A stretch of DNA of 64,000 bases from Trichomonas vaginalis G3 (lineage: Eukaryota; Parabasalia; Trichomonadida; Trichomonadidae). Location of the stretch: contig NC_067205.1 in assembly GCF_026262505.1 (NCBI RefSeq), forward strand, positions 10,354,001 to 10,418,000, read 5' to 3'. The first letter of the stretch is position 1. Every line of letters starts with the position of its first letter. Positions 51,438 to 62,400 of the stretch are shown one piece after another. The notes beneath the pieces were generated by a model, which made no database searches, was not told the origin of the DNA, and was given only the letters and a program-made list of their open reading frames with translations. The position numbers and the translations under genes are program-made.

Positions 51438-51884
51438 TTAGTGTTTACCGTGTGTAGATGCAAGCTTTGCCTTGCATGTTTTAACAAATTGGGCGTAATT
51501 CTCGGTGTATTCTTGGGCAGCTTTAATATTAATTGGGGATGCGTTGTTTGGATTCTTGAGAATATCAGCTGCTGTCTGGATAATTTCGAAGATGTGCATC
51601 TGTGTCTTGTAGTCTTCACCCCAGCAGAAATTGCCAATTAGTTTCTCATCATCGACGTTTGGATGGTAGATTGATGGTGAGAATTTAATAGATGGCTTCT
51701 CGAATGGATACTTGGCCGGTAACTCAACTTCAAGAAAGGGTTTGTAGCCTTCATAAGCTGTTCCCGCTGGACCCGGAAGAGTAACTTTCCATTTGTTGAT
51801 GTTGTTGTCAATAAACTCTGCTGTAGCAGAGCCTGGGCTCTTTTCATTTAATAACTTGAACTCCATCTGGATTCTTTTAGCCAT
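51438..51884 (-). CDS. Ubiquitin-conjugating enzyme E2
   Basis: 148 residues, the usual size of a UBC fold. A helical N-terminus (MAKRIQMEFKLLNE), the beta core with PGPAGTAYEGY and VELPAKYPFEKPSIKF, HPN at residues 74-76, the expected catalytic cysteine 87 in GNFCWGED, and LKNPNNASPIN followed by the C-terminal helices. It would carry ubiquitin or a ubiquitin-like protein from E1 to E3. Oddity: ten residues lie between HPN and the cysteine, where most E2s have seven. TCAATTTT lies about 18 bases before the ATG as an initiator candidate. It converges with CFAP58 copy 2. Confidence 0.88.
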   Translation of the reverse strand: MAKRIQMEFKLLNEKSPGSATAEFIDNNINKWKVTLPGPAGTAYEGYKPFLEVELPAKYPFEKPSIKFSPSIYHPNVDDEKLIGNFCWGEDYKTQMHIFEIIQTAADILKNPNNASPINIKAAQEYTENYAQFVKTCKAKLASTHGKH

Positions 51885-52023
51885 GGGAGAAAAAATTGAA
51901 TAATCGTTGGCAATTTTTTAATCGAACACTTAATTTCTATTTTTTATTTTTGACGTGTAAATATTTCAACCTTCTCATTTTTTGAGAGAAGGACGTAAGT
52001 AATAATAAACCAATAAGAATTCT

Positions 52024-52352
52024 TTATTTTTTGAGTCCTAGGTTATCTTTGTTAAGAAGAGCTTGCATTGTTACTAAATTTAAGAAATTAGCTATTTTTT
52101 GATGGGCAGTTGCAAACAGTGTTGAGTATAATTTAATGCTGTTAATTGTAAGTCCCCGCATGAGCAAAGTATTTTGTATATTTCATAACATCCCCAAGCT
52201 TCATGCTTCTTTGTTAATGGGGCTGGAAATATTGCACAATTATGGATTATATATCTTTTTGTTTCAGAGTTATAAAGTATCGAGATATTTAATAAGTAAT
52301 CTGTAATAAAAACCCGATATGTCTCATATGATTTTCCAAGATTCTGAACTAT
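52024..52352 (-). pseudogene. 3' relic of an unrecognised gene
   Basis: On the - strand a clean frame encodes NLGKSYETYRVFITDYLLNI, then KRYIIHNCAIFPAPLTKKHE, AWGCYEIYKILCSCGDLQLT, and ends at a TAG near 52094. An overlapping frame adds HQKIANFLNLVTMQALLNKD and ends NLGLKK with TAA at 52024. This looks like the C-terminal part of one gene with a frame change near 52130. There is no upstream part. The composition is plainly coding; the family is unknown to me. Confidence 0.45.
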
Positions 52353-52495
52353 TCAGGGTTAAAGACAGAGTTTGAGTGTGGAATAATTGTATGAACAATT
52401 GTATAATGATGAGTAAAGCTAAAGTTGTCCACTTAAAAATTTGGCGACTATTTTTTTTTGTCAGAAAATTCGGTTAAAAAGTGACAAATTTTTCG

Positions 52496-53161
52496 ATGTC
52501 AGTATCTGGGCAGCCAGCAATTAAAGACGAAATGTCTTTTAGTGATATCAAACCTATTAAACTATTCGAGTATCTGTCCCAAGTTTCAAAAATAATATGG
52601 GACGTTAATTCCAATAATATTTTACAATCATCATCGCAAATCATTGATTTAATCAAAACTAACAAAATATCCGGCCAAACAGCACTCCGAATCATTGATA
52701 CTTTTTCAACTATGCTTGTTAAAAAAATTGGATTATTTGCTGAACTTTACAAAAATATTACAGACCAATTTTCATATAATATGAAACCAAATAGTTTATT
52801 ATATCGATTATTAGATCGTGAAGTCAAATCTTGGGAGACTGAACAAATTCTCAACGTTTATCCAAAAGAATCTCCTTTATACTACATTGCATGGGACAAA
52901 GTTGATGATCTTAAAAGTAAATTCCCAAATCTTGATGTTAATATGGAATCACGTCACGAATTAACTCCACTTGATTGCGCAATTAGATTCGGATCTGAGC
53001 TTTGTTTCGTTTATTTGAAGAATAAAGGAGCCAAATATACAAAATATTCTGAAAAATATGCTGTTCAAGGCGGAAATCAAAATATCTTTATGCAAATGAT
53101 TGAAGATGGTAAATCATTTGATCACATGATCAGTTCGAGAAATGCATCACTAAATATTTGA
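52496..53161 (+). CDS. DUF3447/ankyrin-type protein, truncated
   Basis: 221 residues from ATG 52496. Helical DUF3447-like layout (SFSDIKPIKLFEYLSQVSKI; DREVKSWETEQILNVYPKES), then the start of ankyrin-like repeats: DVNMESRHELTPLDCAIRFG, then LCFVYLKNKGAKYTKY and VQGGNQNIFMQMIEDGKSFD. It stops after SSRNASLNI, where family members normally continue with a full repeat array. A separate ankyrin scrap at 53329-53406 suggests the missing 3' part was lost to the satellite. Confidence 0.65.
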   Translation: MSVSGQPAIKDEMSFSDIKPIKLFEYLSQVSKIIWDVNSNNILQSSSQIIDLIKTNKISGQTALRIIDTFSTMLVKKIGLFAELYKNITDQFSYNMKPNSLLYRLLDREVKSWETEQILNVYPKESPLYYIAWDKVDDLKSKFPNLDVNMESRHELTPLDCAIRFGSELCFVYLKNKGAKYTKYSEKYAVQGGNQNIFMQMIEDGKSFDHMISSRNASLNI

Positions 53162-53328
53162 GCTTGTGCACTATAATGCTATATAATAGTCTTCACTGTT
53201 TTTAATATATTGACTTTGCTAGACTTGATTTTTTTTCATCACCCGAATGAGTGCCCAGCCTTAATTATATTCTTTTTCTTTTCATATTCATTATTATTTT
53301 ACAAAATTCGCTATATATTAATATGCAA

Positions 53329-53406
53329 ATTCTATCAATTGCAAACGAATTTGGATCAGCTGAAATTATTAATTACTTAGTTGATCATGGTGCAATTATT
53401 GACAAA
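53329..53406 (+). pseudogene. Ankyrin-repeat scrap inside the satellite edge
   Basis: Encodes SIANEFGSAEIINYLVDHGA, one nearly complete ankyrin repeat. It lies between one diverged satellite-like unit (53262-53310) and the main array. Probably the remnant of the 3' end of the ankyrin gene upstream. Confidence 0.6.
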
Positions 53407-53411
53407 ATACT

Positions 53412-56400
53412 TTTTCCAATTCTTTTCATATTCATCAATGTTTTATGAAATTTTATTTCTTCTCATATCCTTCATTGTTTTATAAAATTCTATTTATTTT
53501 CATATTCATTATTGTATTATAAGGCTTTTGCTCCTCGTTGTTTTATTACATTCTATTTATTTTCATATTCATTATTGTTTTATTACATTCTATTTATTTT
53601 CATATTCATTATTGTTTTATGGCATTCTATTTATTTTCATATTCATTATTTTATGAAGCTTTTGTTCCTCGTTGTTTTATGAAATTCTATTTCTTTTCAT
53701 ATTCCTCGTTGTTTTATGAAATTCTATTTCTTTTCATATTCCTCGCTGTTTTATGAAATTCTATTTCTTTTCATATTCCTCGCTGTTTTATGAAATTCTA
53801 TTTCTTTTCATATTCCTCGTTGTTTTATGAAATTCTATTTCTTTTCATATTCCTCGCTGTTTTATGAAATTCTATTTCTTTTCATATTCTTCGTTGTTTT
53901 ATGAAACTCATATTCCTCGCTGTTTTATGAAATTCTATTTCTTTTCATATTCTTCGTTGTTTTATGAAATTCTATTTCTTTTCATATTCCTCGCTGTTTT
54001 ATGAAATTCTATTTCTTTTCATATTCTTCGTTGTTTTATGAAACTGATATTCCTCGTTGTTTTACAAAATTCTATTTCTTTTCATATTCCTCGCTGTTTT
54101 ATGAAATTCTATTTCTTTTCATATTCTTCGTTGTTTTATGAAACTCATATTCCTCGTTGTTTTACAAAATTCTATTTCTTTTCATATTCTTCGTTGTTTT
54201 ATGAAATTCTATTTCTTTTCATATTCCTCGCTGTTTTATGAAATTCTATTTCTTTTCATATTCTTCGTTGTTTTATGAAACTCATATTCCTCGCTGTTTT
54301 ATGAAATTCTATTTCTTTTCATATTCATCGTTGTTTTATGAAATTCTATTTCTTTTCATATTCCTCGTTGTTTTACGAAATTCTATTTCTTTTCATATTC
54401 CTCGCTGTTTTATGAAATTCTATTTCTTTTCATATTCTTCGTTGTTTTATGAAACTCATATTCCTCGTTGTTTTACAAAATTCTATTTCTTTTCATATTC
54501 ATCGCTGTTTTATGAAATTCTATTTCTTTTCATATTCCTCGCTGTTTTATGAAATTCTATTTCTTTTCATATTCTTCGTTGTTTTATGAAACTCATATTC
54601 CTCGCTGTTTTATGAAATTCTATTTCTTTTCATATTCCTCGCTGTTTTATGAAATTCTATTTCTTTTCATATTCTTCGTTGTTTTATGAAACTCATATTC
54701 CTCGCTGTTTTATGAAATTCTATTTCTTTTCATATTCCTCGCTGTTTTATGAAATTCTATTTCTTTTCATATTCTTCGTTGTTTTATGAAACTCATATTC
54801 CTCGCTGTTTTACGAAATTCTATTTCTTTTCATATTCTTCGTTGTTTTATGAAATTCTATTTCTTTTCATATTCCTCGCTGTTTTATGAAATTCTATTTC
54901 TTTTCATATTCTTCGTTGTTTTATGAAACTCATATTCCTCGTTGTTTTATGAAATTCTATTTCTTTTCATATTCCTCGCTGTTTTATGAAATTCTATTTC
55001 TTTTCATATTCTTCGTTGTTTTATGAAACTCATATTCCTCGTTGTTTTACAAAATTCTATTTCTTTTCATATTCCTCGTTGTTTTACGAAATTCTATTTC
55101 TTTTCATATTCCTCGCTGTTTTATGAAATTCTATTTCTTTTCATATTCTTCGTTGTTTTATGAAACTCATATTCCTCGTTGTTTTACAAAATTCTATTTC
55201 TTTTCATATTCCTCGCTGTTTTATGAAATTCTATTTCTTTTCATATTCTTCGTTGTTTTATGAAATTCTATTTCTTTTCATATTCATCGCTGTTTTATGA
55301 AATTCTATTTCTTTTCATATTCCTCGCTGTTTTATGAAATTCTATTTCTTTTCATATTCTTCGTTGTTTTATGAAACTCATATTCCTCGCTGTTTTATGA
55401 AATTCTATTTCTTTTCATATTCCTCGCTGTTTTATGAAATTCTATTTCTTTTCATATTCTTCGTTGTTTTATGAAACTCATATTCCTCGCTGTTTTATGA
55501 AATTCTATTTCTTTTCATATTCTTCGTTGTTTTATGAAACTCATATTCCTCGCTGTTTTATGAAATTCTATTTCTTTTCATATTCTTCGTTGTTTTATGA
55601 AACTCATATTCCTCGCTGTTTTATGAAATTCTATTTCTTTTCATATTCCTCGTTGTTTTACGAAATTCTATTTCTTTTCATATTCCTCGCTGTTTTATGA
55701 AATTCTATTTCTTTTCATATTCTTCGTTGTTTTATGAAACTCATATTCCTCGTTGTTTTATGAAATTCTATTTCTTTTCATATTCTTCGTTGTTTTATGA
55801 AACTCATATTCCTCGTTGTTTTACAAAATTCTATTTCTTTTCATATTCTTCGTTGTTTTATGAAATTCTATTTCTTTTCATATTCCTCGCTGTTTTATGA
55901 AATTCTATTTCTTTTCATATTCTTCGTTGTTTTATGAAATTCTATTTCTTTTCATATTCTTCGTTGTTTTATGAAACTCATATTCCTCGCTGTTTTATGA
56001 AATTCTATTTCTTTTCATATTCCTCGTTGTTTTATGAAATTCTATTTCTTTTCATATTCATCGTTGTTTTACGAAATTCTATTTCTTTTCATATTCCTCG
56101 CTGTTTTATGAAATTCTATTTCTTTTCATATTCTTCGTTGTTTTATGAAACTCATATTCCTCGTTGTTTTATGAAATTCTATTTCTTTTCATATTCTTCG
56201 TTGTTTTATGAAACTCATATTCCTCGCTGTTTTATGAAATTCTATTTCTTTTCATATTCCTCGTTGTTTTATGAAACTCATATTCCTCGCTGTTTTATGA
56301 AATTCTATTTCTTTTCATATTCCTCGTTGTTTTATGAAATTCTATTTCTTTTCATATTCTTCGTTGTTTTATGAAACTCATATTCCTCGTTGTTTTATGA

Positions 56401-59400
56401 AATTCTATTTCTTTTCATATTCTTCGTTGTTTTATGAAACTCATATTCCTCGTTGTTTTATGAAATTCTATTTCTTTTCATATTCTTCGTTGTTTTATGA
56501 AACTCATATTCCTCGCTGTTTTATGAAATTCTATTTCTTTTCATATTCCTCGTTGTTTTATGAAATTCTATTTCTTTTCATATTCATCGTTGTTTTACGA
56601 AATTCTATTTCTTTTCATATTCCTCGCTGTTTTATGAAATTCTATTTCTTTTCATATTCTTCGTTGTTTTATGAAACTCATATTCCTCGCTGTTTTATGA
56701 AATTCTATTTCTTTTCATATTCTTCGTTGTTTTATGAAACTCATATTCCTCGCTGTTTTATGAAATTCTATTTCTTTTCATATTCCTCGTTGTTTTACAA
56801 AATTCTATTTCTTTTCATATTCATCGCTGTTTTATGAAATTCTATTTCTTTTCATATTCCTCGCTGTTTTATGAAATTCTATTTCTTTTCATATTCTTCG
56901 TTGTTTTATGAAACTCATATTCCTCGTTGTTTTACAAAATTCTATTTCTTTTCATATTCTTCGTTGTTTTATGAAATTCTATTTCTTTTCATATTCCTCG
57001 CTGTTTTATGAAATTCTATTTCTTTTCATATTCTTCGTTGTTTTATGAAACTCATATTCCTCGTTGTTTTACAAAATTCTATTTCTTTTCATATTCTTCG
57101 TTGTTTTATGAAATTCTATTTCTTTTCATATTCCTCGCTGTTTTATGAAATTCTATTTCTTTTCATATTCTTCGTTGTTTTATGAAACTCATATTCCTCG
57201 CTGTTTTATGAAATTCTATTTCTTTTCATATTCCTCGTTGTTTTATGAAATTCTATTTCTTTTCATATTCTTCGTTGTTTTATGAAACTCATATTCCTCG
57301 CTGTTTTATGAAATTCTATTTCTTTTCATATTCATCGTTGTTTTATGAAACTCATATTCCTCGCTGTTTTATGAAATTCTATTTCTTTTCATATTCCTCG
57401 CTGTTTTTGAAATTCTATTTCTTTTCATATTCCTCGCTGTTTTATGAAATTCTATTTCTTTTCATATTCTTCGTTGTTTTATGAAACTCATATTCCTCGC
57501 TGTTTTATGAAATTCTATTTCTTTTCATATTCCTCGCTGTTTTATGAAATTCTATTTCTTTTCATATTCTTCGTTGTTTTATGAAACTCATATTCCTCGC
57601 TGTTTTATGAAATTCTATTTCTTTTCATATTCCTCGCTGTTTTATGAAATTCTATTTCTTTTCATATTCTTCGTTGTTTTATGAAATTCTATTTCTTTTC
57701 ATATTCCTCGCTGTTTTATGAAATTCTATTTCTTTTCATATTCTTCGTTGTTTTATGAAACTCATATTCCTCGTTGTTTTATGAAATTCTATTTCTTTTC
57801 ATATTCCTCGTTGTTTTACGAAATTCTATTTCTTTTCATATTCCTCGCTGTTTTATGAAATTCTATTTCTTTTCATATTCTTCGTTGTTTTATGAAACTC
57901 ATATTCCTCGTTGTTTTATGAAATTCTATTTCTTTTCATATTCATCGCTGTTTTATGAAATTCTATTTCTTTTCATATTCCTCGCTGTTTTATGAAATTC
58001 TATTTCTTTTCATATTCTTCGTTGTTTTACGAAATTCTATTTCTTTTCATATTCCTCGCTGTTTTATGAAATTCTATTTCTTTTCATATTCTTCGTTGTT
58101 TTATGAAACTCATATTCCTCGCTGTTTTATGAAATTCTATTTCTTTTCATATTCCTCGCTGTTTTATGAAATTCTATTTCTTTTCATATTCTTCGTTGTT
58201 TTATGAAACTCATATTCCTCGTTGTTTTATGAAATTCTATTTCTTTTCATATTCCTCGTTGTTTTACGAAATTCTATTTCTTTTCATATTCCTCGCTGTT
58301 TTATGAAATTCTATTTCTTTTCATATTCTTCGTTGTTTTATGAAACTCATATTCCTCGTTGTTTTATGAAATTCTATTTCTTTTCATATTCCTCGCTGTT
58401 TTATGAAATTCTATTTCTTTTCATATTCCTCGCTGTTTTATGAAATTCTATTTCTTTTCATATTCTTCGTTGTTTTACGAAATTCTATTTCTTTTCATAT
58501 TCCTCGCTGTTTTATGAAATTCTATTTCTTTTCATATTCTTCGTTGTTTTATGAAACTCATATTCCTCGCTGTTTTACAAAATTCTATTTCTTTTCATAT
58601 TCCTCGTTGTTTTATGAAATTCTATTTCTTTTCATATTCCTCGCTGTTTTATGAAATTCTATTTCTTTTCATATTCTTCGTTGTTTTATGAAACTCATAT
58701 TCCTCGTTGTTTTATGAAATTCTATTTCTTTTCATATTCTTCGTTGTTTTATGAAATTCTATTTCTTTTCATATTCCTCGCTGTTTTATGAAATTCTATT
58801 TCTTTTCATATTCTTCGTTGTTTTATGAAACTCATATTCCTCGCTGTTTTATGAAATTCTATTTCTTTTCATATTCTTCGTTGTTTTATGAAATTCTATT
58901 TCTTTTCATATTCCTCGCTGTTTTATGAAATTCTATTTCTTTTCATATTCTTCGTTGTTTTATGAAACTCATATTCCTCGCTGTTTTATGAAATTCTATT
59001 TCTTTTCATATTCTTCGTTGTTTTATGAAACTCATATTCCTCGCTGTTTTATGAAATTCTATTTCTTTTCATATTCTTCGTTGTTTTATGAAACTCATAT
59101 TCCTCGCTGTTTTATGAAATTCTATTTCTTTTCATATTCTTCGTTGTTTTATGAAACTCATATTCCTCGCTGTTTTATGAAATTCTATTTCTTTTCATAT
59201 TCATCGTTGTTTTATGAAATTCTATTTCTTTTCATATTCCTCGCTGTTTTATGAAATTCTATTTCTTTTCATATTCTTCGTTGTTTTATGAAACTCATAT
59301 TCCTCGCTGTTTTATGAAATTCTATTTCTTTTCATATTCTTCGTTGTTTTACGAAATTCTATTTCTTTTCATATTCCTCGCTGTTTTATGAAATTCTATT

Positions 59401-62400
59401 TCTTTTCATATTCTTCGTTGTTTTATGAAACTCATATTCCTCGTTGTTTTATGAAATTCTATTTCTTTTCATATTCCTCGCTGTTTTATGAAATTCTATT
59501 TCTTTTCATATTCCTCGCTGTTTTACGAAATTCTATTTCTTTTCATATTCCTCGCTGTTTTATGAAATTCTATTTCTTTTCATATTCCTCGCTGTTTTAT
59601 GAAATTCTATTTCTTTTCATATTCTTCGTTGTTTTATGAAACTCATATTCCTCGCTGTTTTATGAAATTCTATTTCTTTTCATATTCCTCGCTGTTTTAT
59701 GAAATTCTATTTCTTTTCATATTCTTCGTTGTTTTATGAAATTCTATTTCTTTTCATATTCCTCGCTGTTTTATGAAATTCTATTTCTTTTCATATTCTT
59801 CGTTGTTTTATGAAACTCATATTCCTCGTTGTTTTATGAAATTCTATTTCTTTTCATATTCCTCGCTGTTTTATGAAATTCTATTTCTTTTCATATTCTT
59901 CGTTGTTTTATGAAACTCATATTCCTCGCTGTTTTATGAAATTCTATTTCTTTTCATATTCTTCGTTGTTTTACGAAATTCTATTTCTTTTCATATTCCT
60001 CGCTGTTTTATGAAATTCTATTTCTTTTCATATTCCTCGCTGTTTTATGAAATTCTATTTCTTTTCATATTCTTCGTTGTTTTATGAAACTCATATTCCT
60101 CGTTGTTTTATGAAATTCTATTTCTTTTCATATTCCTCGCTGTTTTATGAAATTCTATTTCTTTTCATATTCTTCGTTGTTTTATGAAACTCATATTCCT
60201 CGCTGTTTTACAAAATTCTATTTCTTTTCATATTCCTCGCTGTTTTATGAAATTCTATTTCTTTTCATATTCCTCGCTGTTTTATGAAATTCTATTTCTT
60301 TTCATATTCCTCGCTGTTTTATGAAATTCTATTTCTTTTCATATTCTTCGTTGTTTTATGAAACTCATATTCCTCGCTGTTTTAAAATTCTATTTCTTTT
60401 CATATTCCTCGCTGTTTTATGAAATTCTATTTCTTTTCATATTCCTCGCTGTTTTATGAAATTCTATTTCTTTTCATATTCTTCGTTGTTTTATGAAACT
60501 CATATTCCTCGCTGTTTTAAAATTCTATTTCTTTTCATATTCTCGTTGTTTTATGAAATTCTATTTCTTTTCATATTCCTCGCTTTTTATGAAATTCTAT
60601 TTCTTTTCATATTCTTCGTTGTTTTATGAAACTCATATTCCTCGCTGTTTTATGAAATTCTATTTCTTTTCATATTCTCGCTGTTTTATGAAATTCTATT
60701 TCTTTTCATATTCCTCGCTGTTTTATGAAATTCTATTTCTTTTCATATTCTTCGTTGTTTTATGAAACTCATATTCCTCGCTTTTTATGAAATTCTATTT
60801 CTTTTCATATTCTTCGTTGTTTTATGAAACTCATATTCCTCGCTGTTTTATGAAATTCTATTTCTTTTCATATTCTTCGTTGTTTTATGAAATTCTATTT
60901 CTTTTCATATTCCTCGCTGTTTTATGAAATTCTATTTCTTTTCATATTCTTCGTTGTTTTATGAAACTCATATTCCTCGCTGTTTTATGAAATTCTATTT
61001 CTTTTCATATTCTCGTTGTTTTATGAAATTCTATTTCTTTTCATATTCCTCGTTGTTTTACGAAATTCTATTTCTTTTCATATTCCTCGCTGTTTTATGA
61101 AATTCTATTTCTTTTCATATTCTTCGTTGTTTTATGAAACTCATATTCCTCGCTGTTTTATGAAATTCTATTTCTTTTCATATTCCTCGCTGTTTTATGA
61201 AATTCTATTTCTTTTCATATTCTTCGTTGTTTTATGAAACTCATATTCCTCGCTGTTTTTAAATTCTATTTCTTTTCATATTCTTCGTTGTTTTATGAAA
61301 TTCTATTTCTTTTCATATTCCTCGCTGTTTTACAAAATTCTATTTCTTTTCATATTCATCGTTGTTTTATGAAATTCTATTTCTTTTCATATTCCTCGCT
61401 GTTTTATGAAATTCTATTTCTTTTCATATTCTTCGTTGTTTTATGAAACTCATATTCCTCGCTGTTTTATGAAATTCTATTTCTTTTCATATTCCTCGCT
61501 GTTTTATGAAATTCTATTTCTTTTCATATTCTTCGTTGTTTTATGAAACTCATATTCCTCGCTGTTTTAAAATTCTATTTCTTTTCATATTCTTCGCTGT
61601 TTTATGAAATTCTATTTCTTTTCATATTCCTCGCTGTTTTATGAAATTCTATTTCTTTTCATATTCTTCGTTGTTTTATGAAATTCTATTTCTTTTCATA
61701 TTCCTCGCTGTTTTATGAAATTCTATTTCTTTTCATATTCTTCGTTGTTTTATGAAACTCATATTCCTCGCTGTTTTATGAAATTCTATTTCTTTTCATA
61801 TTCTCGCTGTTTTATGAAATTCTATTTCTTTTCATATTCTTCGTTGTTTTATGAAACTCATATTCCTCGCTGTTTTATGAAATTCTATTTCTTTTCATAT
61901 TCTCGTTGTTTTATGAAATTCTATTTCTTTTCATATTCCTCGCTGTTTTATGAAATTCTATTTCTTTTCATATTCTTCGTTGTTTTATGAAAACTCATAT
62001 TCCTCGCTGTTTTATGAAATTCTATTTCTTTTCATATTCTCGTTGTTTTATGAAAACTCATATTCCTCGCTGTTTTATGAAATTCTATTTCTTTTCATAT
62101 TCCTCGCTGTTTTATGAAATTCTATTTCTTTTCATATTCTTCGTTGTTTTATGAAACTCATATTCCTCGCTGTTTTATGAAATTCTATTTCTTTTCATAT
62201 TCCTCGCTGTTTTATGAAATTCTATTTCTTTTCATATTCCTCGCTGTTTTATGAAATTCTATTTCTTTTCATATTCTTCGTTGTTTTATGAAATTCTATT
62301 TCTTTTCATATTCCTCGCTGTTTTATGAAATTCTATTTCTTTTCATATTCTTCGTTGTTTTATGAAACTCATATTCCTCGCTGTTTTATGAAATTCTATT

